From the NCBI GenBank assembly GCA_008360955.1, contig LUCM01003860.1:19506-83505 (forward strand): a stretch of 64,000 nt of DNA, read 5' to 3'. The notes beneath the pieces were generated by a model that ran no database searches, had not been told where the DNA came from, and saw only the letters and a program-made list of their open reading frames with translations. Position numbers and translations under genes: made by a program. This stretch comes from Fasciolopsis buskii. Taxonomy: Eukaryota > Platyhelminthes > Trematoda > Plagiorchiida > Fasciolidae. Of this stretch, positions 11,536 to 22,600 are shown in pieces (position 1 is the first letter of the stretch; each line of letters starts with the position of its first letter).

Positions 11536-12094
11536 GACTCTGATAGGTTGCTTCTCATTGAAATGGGATAGAATAGCCAGTCTAGCAAAGAGGGAGGGGC
11601 ATTATGATGCACCAGTCCCGTTTGGTTGACCAGTGAATGATCCGAAATCAAGAACAAAATACCAAACCAAAACGTACCAGTTTGATCAAAACGAACATTA
11701 GATTATGTGTAAACAGAATTAGCCATCAACCAGTAATAGTATCGTAACTGGAAACCCTCATTTTTGAACCATCACCCATAATGTATGATGTTGAACTGGG
11801 GTAAACTATTGAGAATCAAACCCAATAGCGCTGCGTCCCTGATGTGCGACTGAAATCCGTGCCTCACCTCAGGCATCTGATTGCGGTGGGGCGGGTTAGG
11901 ACGATATGAGACTGCTGTTGCAACGACAAACTAGGGGCCATTGACCTTACTACGTTGTCATGAACAACTCCTGATATGTACCATAATGGTCGACTCCTAC
12001 TAGTTCTTTTTTCTGTGAACTTGAATTTAAAGTCACAGGTGCTTTATCTGCCAAAGTAGCAAAATTAGTGTGGGTACTCATGCTGTTTTGATTC

Positions 12095-12300
12095 CGGTCG
12101 TGATCAAGCGGAGAAGGTCGTACCGTTTGTATTTGAAGGTCGCTGGTTCGAGTCCTCTAACCACTGATCAACTTTGTTTTATGGTTTCGTTTATCGCGAT
12201 CACTATCTCTAGCGCCTTCAGTCGGTCGTCTCAATTCTAGTTCAGTCCTACCGCGCTTAATCAAGCGAGGACTAAAAATGGCCTCTCAACTCGCCAGGTT
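12095..12300 (+). repeat. tRNA-derived SINE (A and B boxes intact)
   Basis: TGATCAAGCGG at 12101 resembles an RNA polymerase III A box, and GGTTCGAGTCC at 12145 is a perfect B box; the spacing fits a tRNA. The downstream body contains CGCCTTCAGTCGGTCGTCTC, which recurs at 24580. A full tRNA cloverleaf with paired acceptor arms is not evident, so I call it a SINE rather than a tRNA gene. Confidence 0.65.
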
Positions 12301-13329
12301 CGTTTATTTTCATAATGTAACGGTTTGTATGGGTCCACGCACGATTCCTCTCAGTGTGCCGACCTCATTGCCTGCTCTTTAGTCTTCAGAGCCAGTGCCG
12401 CTCCTGCTCCCCTCTGCTCTTGTCGCAAAATCAGGCCTCCTTCAAGCAGTTCGCGGACTAACTCCGTATTTGTACTCGGGCTTGCTGTCGATCCGGTTTC
12501 AGGGCCGTTTGTTACCCAGCTGAATTCATAGGAGTTTGGTTGTCAGTTTTTTCTCCGTGGTGTAATCGTGCCTCACTTTCGGATGATTCATCTCACAGAA
12601 GTCAAGTTGTATTGTTCTTTTAGCATCTGCACCTGGCCCCCTCTTACAGCTACCTGATCAAACTTCTGATGCACTGTCTCCCAATTTGTGCACTAAAACC
12701 ATCCGCTACCACTGCAATGTCATGAGATTTTCTTTTGAGAACGAACGATGGATACTTCATGGAACTCGCCTTTTTGTGTATCAGTGCTACCGTCTGTCGG
12801 AGCGTATGCTGAGGTGAGAAAGCTAGGTTCAACACACCTATCCTTTGGGACATCGAGCAACTCTTCTAGTCTTACGGCACACAAGTGAGCATTACTCGGG
12901 ATCCAGCACAAAAGGACAATCGCTGCACCACGCTGACTCGTAACTCAGTCCGCTTCATCTGACCTGGGTAGGAGGCATCTTGACGAAATATTGGTAATAT
13001 TCTGTTGATTTATATTACTCGAATCCTGAATTCGTGTTTCACTGACGCAGCAGACATCAACACCCTGTGAGTCCAGTGTGAGCGCAAAACACGCCTGTTT
13101 GAGCAACCTGGATGTGAGTGCTCACACTGAAGGAGCCGAGGTTCAGAGGTTGAAGAGGCTTGAGGAAATGTGGAAATTACAAAGAATCGTTGCAAGTATC
13201 GGCATGTTAGTAGTGGGGAGATTATGGCTAGGCGAAGAGGGGCAAACAGAGAGCGCTGGAGACAGAAAACGCAGGTTGAGTATAGGAGGGAACTCTGCGC
13301 GTAGGCATACTTATCGCCACCTGCTTTGC

Positions 13330-13640
13330 TCGATGCAATGGGCAGCGCCGTCCTGATTATCCTGTGGGATAACCGGTACTGTATGCAACTATTCGTTGAC
13401 GTCCAACTTATGGGAGACGGTGGTGGCTGTGATGCCATGGCGTCCAGCCACTATGGAGGCAAAACATTAAGGTTCCCGATCAAAGCATTTGGTTTTAACA
13501 AAAACCTGTCTACAAGGCAGCAGGCGGTGGCTGAGTGAAAGCCCATCTCATTGGATCAGGTATTCTTCTACTCATTTTTCCTATTCAGTTGCCACCTCAA
13601 ATCAGTCCCTACCTGAGGGACCAGGAGGATGTGACCGCAA
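13330..13640 (+). repeat. dispersed repeat, copy 1 (also at 53320-53640)
   Basis: Shared blocks in the same order include TTATCCTGTG.GAT, then GTCCAGCCACTA, then AAAACNTGTCTNCAAGG and, at the end, CTGAGGGACCAGGAGGA against CTGGAGGACCAGAAGA. Identity is moderate, so copies are old. Class is unknown. Confidence 0.5.
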
Positions 13641-13995
13641 CGGATAAAGAGAGGATTTATCCTCGTGGAACCAACCAGCTAGAAACAGTTCTCCAAATGA
13701 GTAACAACAACTAAGTCAAAACTTTCTGCAACACACGAAAGTCGCGTTATCGACAAACAATCAAAACATGATCAGAATCCAGGTGAACAGCACGACTGCC
13801 CAATCGAGGCTACAGTTCCAATCGTCATTCAGGGCAATCAATCAGAGGGATGCCCAAAAGTATGAAGAAAAATCGGACTGGACGTATTCAGCTAAGCAGA
13901 GCGTGAACCTTGCATGAGGCTGGTTTGGAAGAGATCAGTATGCATGGCCAAGTGAGACCTGATGATGGTAACACGCTTTTCTGTACAATAAGCCT

Positions 13996-14890
13996 GTGAG
14001 CCACTCGCTTACCTTTTTGTTACAATTTGCCTACCGATCCTCCAGTTTAACACCCTGGTTACCCTATCACACTTCATTTCTTTGGCAATGGACAACAAGA
14101 GCAAAGGAGGGGGAATCTGCTTGCTTGAATAAGATGCTTTTAGTTGCGACAACAGAAACCAGTTGCTCTCACTCCAATCTCATTCAGGTGCAGAACACTC
14201 CCTTGTTTCTTTCCTGATTGACTGTTACAGTAGACGACAACATCCCACTCGTTACAATAGCGTTACCCCCTCTGCTGCCTATGCCAGCCCACGTCCATAA
14301 GCATCTTATGAAGTACGTTGATTACGTATTTCTTCGTCCGTCGTGCTCCTGTGACGCTCCATTTTTGGCTAACCAAAATAGGATCGTAGGATTTCCAGAA
14401 TGGTCCACCGAACAACCTGTCTATCAATACCCAAAACTATGTAGACACTGCTTTTTTCATCATTGCAGATGTAAAACGTCCCATCTCTAGTGAAACTTGC
14501 AACTCATTTTCTCCTAATGTGGATAAAGTTAAATCCCCAAAATTCAGCAAATTTACTTGGCATGGTACTGGGCCGAATTCTTACTTGGTCACTGCATGTG
14601 AACTACATTTTTATAAAAATCAGGCTCCTCTCTTTTTGTTTCGCGTCTCAAACTCCAGTACTTATCCACATGTCTTAACTAACGTTGTTTTTTCCTGTGT
14701 TCTACCTCAGTGTCCTTACGCATCTCTCGTTATTTTTCCCGGTCTATTGCAGAAAAATCTCAAATTTATTTCCACATTGCTATTCTTTTGTAGGGACCGA
14801 CCTAGATATCTTACAGCATGCATTAGAGCCTATCACAAGCTGTTCACAAAAGTACCCCTGACCCCTCTCAACCCTTACACGAACACCTAA
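13996..14890 (+). other. unidentified run of open frames
   Basis: Three successive + strand frames are open with few stops (13996-14217, 14218-14490, 14519-14890; the last is 123 codons). The translations are rich in Ser, Leu, Pro and Cys, and none shows a motif I recognise. The frame changes suggest a decayed repeat more than a gene. Confidence 0.25.
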
Positions 14891-16355
14891 CTAGGTGCAT
14901 TTCCTCCTGCCACTCGATCAATCATAAATATGTTCATTCACGTACCCGAGTGCACTAGTGTTCTACCTCTCCGTGCCTCGCTCTGGACAACATGACTTGG
15001 AACGAGCTCACAAGGCTTAAGGTAACGGGGAATTTGACGATTTTGATTACGTCTAGCAAGGTCACCTAAATCATTTCAGACGCGCCGTCTTAGAGTTCGT
15101 CCCACCGCCAGGCACTGTGACAGAGCTGCTGCATAAGTGGAGCCATATATGCAAGTGGATCAGATAAAAAGGCAGCACACGAAACTACCGCATCTGGTGA
15201 CCGGAGGGAACGATAAGCTCACTTCGAATTGGGATTCACCCAAGGTCATGCACCTATTCCCAACTTTCATTCATTAATTTCCCGTAGGTAATGGATTTGA
15301 ATGGACTTGGACACTCGCCCTATGATTAGAATCCCAAATCTCGTTTCACAACCGTTTCTAATCTACTTATTTAACGTGAGCAAAAGGGAGCAAAACATCA
15401 TGGAAGCAGGTATTCTCTCTCACCGTAGCCATAGTTTTCATATAAAAAAGAGTGGATGTCACCAATGATTCATCTCAAAGCAAGGTTCGCGCAAATTGGA
15501 GTAAAGGTAGAAGTGAACAGATGAACGTTCAATCGATATTTACCTCAGGGTGAATCTGATCAAAATCAGCCGCAACCCTCATTACTTCAATGTATCGAGT
15601 CCAAAGAATAATTTATCCTAGTTAGAGTATTGTGGGACGAGAGTTCACAGTTATGTTAGACGTCCAAAGGATTGTAGGTGAAAGCTAAGGCTTGGTGGGA
15701 AATGGTAGCTAAATTTATTTCAAAGATCTTAACTCCTGCGCTATAAGGATTTAGAATTTGATTTTTAGGGTCAGTGGGCCAGAAAACATTTTAGTGCACT
15801 CGTATTTCTTTATCCTAAGAGAGTTATTATTTGCTAATGCCATCACGATTAAAACCATAATCCGTTTGATGAAAAAGTTTGTTCATTGCACTTATATAAT
15901 CAACAATCACGTGATCGAAATGGTTGAAGAATACAGGTCACTTGGACGAACGGAATGTAAAGAGAATAAGCTCAAAATTTCGATCATTATTTGAAGATGA
16001 TAAACCGAAAGTTGTCACAATTTAGTCGTCGGTGAATGACAATCCTTGGGTTATGCATCTGAAACGAGAACAAGTGTATTTCTTCAGGTAAGGTTTTATT
16101 CCACTTCAAGTGCCAATAAAACAATAGAAAACGAAACATTGTTTTAATCATCTACCTGGAAAGCTTAGGGTGGCCTGCATGAGTTTAAGTCGGGCTCATA
16201 TACTCATGGATTCAATGTGCAAATATATTAGAATCCAAGACCTCAAAAAAATTCACAATCCTCTGTATGTAGAAATCTGTACCGAAATATTTTCTAATAC
16301 ACTGAAACACATATCCGGGATAAATTCCACGAAATCAGTGTCTGTGATCAGACTG

Positions 16356-16359
<4 letters not shown>

Positions 16360-16397
<38 letters not shown>
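16360..16397. repeat. (TA)n microsatellite
   Basis: About 19 TA units, just downstream of the last recognised NEK1 exon. Confidence 0.95.
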
Positions 16398-16399
<2 letters not shown>

Positions 16400-16547
16400 C
16401 ATCATCACATCTAACCTAGGTGAGAAGGTTACGCAAATGCTGATGGTGTATGTTATATTCTACATAGGTTTCGAACTAACAGGGCAGCCGAATGGAAAGG
16501 AATCAGACAGGCAGTACGCAACTGCGATTTTCGAAGTGTCCACTTAC

Positions 16548-16683
16548 CGTCCATAAAGGCACCGTCAGCCAATACGAGCTGAAGTATGCGTTCATAATAT
16601 TTGATGGCTTGTTCTTCTCCGAGCAGATTTACAATGGCTTTTTTGCTGGCTGCTACATCTTCGTCTTCATCTTCTTGCAGTGC
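16548..16683 (-). CDS. NEK1: NEK1 exon, C-terminal C21ORF2-binding domain
   Basis: 136 nt, phase 0 to 1, from TCTCTAATGGAAACTAG to GACG|GTAAGT. It reads ALQEDEDEDVAASKKAIVNL, LGEEQAIKYYERILQLVLAD and GAFMD, collinear with the vertebrate C-terminus ([20 protein letters not shown]... LVMADGAYQ). The vertebrate protein ends about six residues further on, so only a short coding tail is missing. It may be in a downstream exon I cannot find, or translation may run through the donor to a stop near 16459. Confidence 0.95.
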
Positions 16684-19600
16684 CTAGTTTCCATTAGAGA
16701 GGACCAAAATGTGAATAGGAAATTTTGTGATTTTTTTATTCGCTCTATCAACGCGATGCGGAATTCGACAGACGCACTGCTCCAGCCCCCAACTCCAAAG
16801 AAAAAACATCGATTATGCTGTCTCCTACTAAAAGATTAGAAGTAAGCAGGAAGTCTGAATAAGCTCAGATATTAAGTAAATGAATAAATGGAAAAATGAT
16901 CTATTACCAGTCACCCCGTTTGTACGATAGGATGGCCGGGGGTTGTATGTGAATTAACCATGCATTGCCTCGAATTACTGAGGTTCAAATTTTACAATTA
17001 TGTGTCACTTTGGTGATAAACTTCAACGCTCCGGCACCCGGTTGGCTGTTAGCACTCCCGATCTATTCGAACCTCATTTCCCTCTGCACTACTCTAAGTC
17101 TCACAATAACGATTGCCAATTTTCCTCAAGTGGTGTTTTCGTCTTTTGAGGCCGTGTATTGTGCCCCAATCACTCCGGGTGCACCACGACTGCAATAAAA
17201 ACCTGAATGTTGACCTCTGAATTCTGTGAGATGCGCTAGCAGAATGGTAGAAATTTAAAAATATGGTGTGTTTAGTTATTTACCTACACCCAATCGAATT
17301 TCCCATTACAGCTTTTTCCCGTTAGTTTGTTTTTCATTCTTCTGGTTTACTCATCCTTCGAGTAGACAGTGCTGCAGGCTGTCGACAGAAATAAGGATAC
17401 ATCAGTCAGAGCTTATCGGTTTTAATAACATGAATAACCTTTGTTGCAGTTCATTGGGGAATCATAGTCCTAATTTACTGACTCAGTCGTATGTGGACAA
17501 ACAAGAGATAAATTTGAACAAGTATGAATGCAGTGTAAAAGTATAATAATGGGGGTATAGATAACTAACACGTGATGAAGCCTGGTTTATGCTTTGAACT
17601 TTTCTATACATCCAGTTGTATAAAATCAGATATACTGACCTGAATAATATTGTAAGCTCGTAGGAGCGGTTCCACCCCTAAATCCTGTTCTAGATCAGAC
17701 CGCATTTTTTCAAGCCGAAGAAATCTATTCTCCGTTTGAAGTCCATTCCACTTCATACTCAGATCTCGATTTTTCACGTGATTCACCTTGCCTCTGGAAT
17801 TGTGAAGGGTTACTGATGATAAGACGTGTTCCCTCGACCCCCGACTGCCATATGACACAGTTTCAGTCCTCCAGTAATTAACTTTCCCATCACTAGGACC
17901 AAAACCATTGTGTTTAACAGATTCAACCTCGTCACTCTCCATTTCTTCTTCCTCTTTGTCTTCATCGTCGCTCAGATCACTTTCGTCAGTAGAAGTTGGT
18001 TCTTCGTCTTCCTCCTCTCCCTCCTCCACTTCTGTAACTTGAGTCAGTCGGTGTTTGTGTATTAGTATTCGAGAGCTCATATCTTCATCCATGTCGCTAT
18101 CTTCTTCTAGTTCTTCGCTCACATCCTCGTCGGTATTGTGCTCGTTGTCCGTGTAATCTTGGTCACTTAGGCAATTGAAATACGTCGGATCTGGCTGTAA
18201 AGGATTTGAACTTGTATCTCGCTCCATCGAAATCTGACAATCCCCATCAGCTACAGACGGCATTGTGTCCACGGCAAGAGTCTTTGTATTGATCGGTTCA
18301 AATTCTATGAATAGTTTCTCAAGGTCGAGCGAAGCTTTATTGGAACAAAAAGGTGTGAGGGAAATAGTAACATGATTACCAGTTGCACGGCAGTGGTCGC
18401 GGACTGCAATCTTCCCGCTGCGGATTCCCGTCTTACTTGATAGTTTTCGACTAGCCACTATCCCTTTCATGGAGCTAACGTGCTTTTCAGTACTATTATT
18501 GACGAAAGTAAAGTGAGTAAAATGGACTCCAAAGTCCCATATTTGATCCTCTATTCGGATGAAACACAACCGCTGAAGCGAGGTCTGGATGAACTAGAAC
18601 GTGTTAAAACCAGCAAACATGTTTTTTTCATTTAAAATTTTTCGGCATCATTTTGCTCTTTCACTGTAACTCTAATAATACTTAACCTATACACAGGCTT
18701 TACTATATTGTGGTGATAATGTTAATAACTATACTACTAATAATATACTTTCCCTCCTCAGTAGATCATTGATTGAGACATGGTCGTACACATGTACCCT
18801 TTTTTCTAGGCGCGCATTGGTACCTTGAAACGACGAATCCAGTAGTAAATAAATATATTGGAAGAAAATCCCAAAATCCAACGATCACAAACAACCCCCT
18901 CGAAAATCACCAGTTTCGGCTGGAAACGATGTGAATGAGGTGAAGTGTGGGGACTGTGTTATCGTCATGTTTACCCACGTCACAAAATTTAAGAAACATA
19001 TAAAAGGGAGCTTGTAGATTTCATGTTTTGTTATTATATATTCATCTCCGAGCTGATCAATTCCACCAAAAAAAAACAAACCCATCAGAAGTAGAACTAA
19101 AAATGGGATGGGTTACATACTTGACCAACCAGTGGGTACTATTTTTGCACGAATGACTTCGCAGATTTCAGCCATACATTTAATGCTAACTTCAGGTTCA
19201 AATTAATTGCATCCATCGAAGTCGGCCGCTAACTTTGAAGGTTAATCTTTCATGTCAAGGCTAAAGGATTCCTCGTTAGCTGACTACCAAGTAGCATACA
19301 CATACACGAAAGCAAATGTGCATCGCCCCAATAAAGCGCCTGAATCCTGTCAATATAAGTACGCATAATCGGAGGTAGGTTTCGCGCATTTTATCATATG
19401 TTTTGAGTGAGATGCCATCAGCATCACCCGTGTGATCCAGTTACCTGGAAATTGGCAATGCGGCATCTAATGCTGCATAGATAGGGAAGCTGATATCATC
19501 TTCGTGACTGGTCTGCCTGCGTATTTTTCAATGGGGGACGGTCTAAGCGCGTAACAAAAGAACATCGCCGCAGTTCAGAAATGGTAGGATTAAAATACCC

Positions 19601-22600
19601 ATAAGAATAGGAATATTCATGCGTTTTGGTGTTGAGACATCAAACGTCGATGGAAATTTTAGCGGATGTACTGAACAGTACAACGGAGATTAAGCGAACC
19701 ACGCACGGGAACTTCCAGAAGTAAATATAAGTTACTTTCAAGAACCACTACATTAAACAGTAGTTTGCCAAGACAACGAATCACTTTCCCGTCGAGAGAG
19801 ATTTGTTATAGCAATGCAGGTGCCATAAGGCTTTCTTAGTCTTTGGATTCAAACCCACTCGAAAACCCGTGGCACCATTTGAAAGTGGGGTCGACGTTAG
19901 TGAAAACAAAAAGAATGTTCAGTGCCTGAAGAATCCTCACACCAATCTTAGAGCAACGTAGCCGTAAAAGCTATCGGCACGAAATCACAAAAGGATGGCG
20001 CTACTACGGCCGCCATGCCTGCAGAGTGGTATTAACCAAGTTTTTGGAACTGTTAGCTTTGTAGAAACGTGCTATGGTTGTGGTTACTACCTTACAATAC
20101 TGTCTTATCGATGGAGAAATAGACGAAAAGTAATAAGTGATTAGCTGCAAACGTAACAAGTTGGAGAGCTTTGTCTAAAAGGAAGATTTCGAATGCAGAA
20201 ACGTCACTGACTGTGGCATTGGGTCTTATCGCATATTGTCTCCGATCATTGCCTGAGGGGACGCGGTGGACCCAAATTTGGTAGTCTAGATGCACCCACA
20301 CAAGTCAGTCCACTGGTTAAATTTTTCATACCCTCTTCCCAGGTCATCGGCTGGCCATCTTGATCCGTCATCCGACTGTTTCCTGCCTAGAAGAACATCG
20401 CACATCTAGTCAGTCTTAGTGTGAGGATGGGCAAAGCATGACCCAAACACCTTAACCTATTCTGATTTAGTGTCTATTCTAAAGACTAAACCCTTTACCC
20501 GGTACCTTACAACTAACCTCAGAGTTTTTTCTTCCCAGTAGTATGTTTCGCATGTGGGTGGATGAACTAAATTTCCCCGGAAACACGGCCGGTTTCACGG
20601 TTGTTGCCGGTCCTCAGGCATGAGTACCCGGTATTCTTCTGTTCAACCATCGCTATACTAGTGCGCCCCTTTCTTAGTTTCTCATCAAATCTCATTCGAA
20701 TCGTTAGGAGCGTGAATCGATGACAAGTTCATTTTAGAATCACATTTTAGTCCGACGAATCACGAATTTCTGTTTCGGATACACAACATACGTCTATTTT
20801 AAGGAGCACAACGGTTATTTTGGTGAAACCTGTTTCTCCAGCTCGTTTGATGTGCAAACATTGAAAACTCAAGTCAAGCATTCACTTTATTTTCTTATTT
20901 CCACTAATAATATCATCAACAAAACCTATCGAGACGAAATCATCCTTGACATCTAGAATGGTTTCTACATCGGAAGAACAAATGTTAATGAGAGTTCATA
21001 CAGAAGCGGTTTTGGAAGCGATTGGGCAAGCGATATTTCTTGGTTGCTTATACCACAAAGAAATTTTTCTCCCTTGATCCTAACCGCAGCCTTTGATTCG
21101 AAAGCCCCATCTAAAAGGAAGTGTGGCGTTAAGTCAGCAGGTAAGCTCTGAGCAGTGGCATATTTATTATTACTAATCCTGCTCGAAACAACTGGTAGCT
21201 TGATTCAGCCCTGAAGATTTCATGTTTCGACTCCCACACTATAGATTTTCTCACACCGCATGATTATTCACGCAGCGGATCTCCTAATCATCACGTGGAT
21301 GGTGCGGTCAAAGTTAGATCAAGGACCAATCACTTTAGTTGGGGTAATTTTTGGCGACAATTTGGTCGTCTTTGCTCAAAGCTAATCCCATTTGTTTAAT
21401 ATAGCGAGAACGATCAAATGACATTGGATCGTTCAACGCGAGCGCTTCTTCCGTTCGTCAAAATTAAACGATTTACATAGGTCTACTCAGGTTTAAGCTC
21501 ATTTGCTGATCTCCCTCATCTAAAGCGCTTACTGTCTCTTTGGCCTTGATTCCGATCAACACCTCCGCTCGCCTCTGAGGCTGTCGCTATTGTCACATCA
21601 CTTTCGGTCCGTCCACGAACTAGGGCTTTTGGCTGATTCCGTAACAGTCCTCTTTGCTTAGAGCCGACCGCATTCGAAACTATTGTTCAGGTAATGCCAC
21701 AGTTGACTGCCAGTCACTTTTGTTCTTCCGGGCACGACTGTGCCTTCTATTTGTGTGGCCCATCACACTGAAGCAAAGTGGCCTTGCACTTTCGGCATCC
21801 GCAAGTAGCCTCCCTTTACAAAGTGTAGGTATGTTTTACGGAACTACCTCTACTTCACCGACCCCTTTATCCCGCCCGTTTCGTCTCCTTTCCCCAGTTT
21901 GACTCAAAGCTTCCACAGATTATCTGCCGCTCCACTTGACTCCGAAGTCCACCCAAGTCTGTTCCCTTCGTTGTTTGTCCCGTGAAGATTACTATCCAAC
22001 CATAAATTTAACCAATGTGTTTTCTCTTTCCGACTTTTGCTTATAAAGCTTTCCAGCCTGCTTTCCGTACCATTTCAGGATCGAGTTCAGAAAAAATGCT
22101 TTGAAGTAAGAAACTATAAAGTGAAGTAGGGTAGCTACAAAGTTAATCATAAAAAAGGGAATATAACTGGTGAAAGGCGCCTGTGGGACCCCTAACACGC
22201 CAGTGTTCAGTAATCCGTTATCCGACGCAAAACCCGCCCGAAATTGGCATGAGACTACTAATCACTCTCCATTGGTGCAATGTTAGACGTATAACATGAT
22301 AGATAAACTAGTAGTTTTATCACTTCATGTGATTGAACTTGTAACTACTCCATTTCACCATACAGTTTGCCGCTTCTGTATGAACCTAAAGTCAAAGTGG
22401 TGAAGCTCATTCAGTTGGTAGAATTGCTTCACTGACTGAAGCTGGATACTGCTACTGTTTTTTATTCATAAGTCGTGGATACTTGTGGTTGTGTCATAAG
22501 AGACTGCACAAGAAGCGTATTCCTCATTAGCGCATCTCTTTATTGAGACGGAGGAAACAAAGCATTTGTATGACTTCATAAAGATGACTGAATTCTTGAA

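Larger units (their letters stand above)
11536..16547. other. intergenic region between convergent POLD1 and NEK1
   Basis: It holds a SINE at 12095-12300, a dispersed repeat at 13330-13640, a run of unrecognised + strand open frames at 13996-14890, and (TA)n at 16360-16397. The terminal exon and 3' end of NEK1 should lie somewhere in the right part, but I cannot identify them. Confidence 0.45.
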
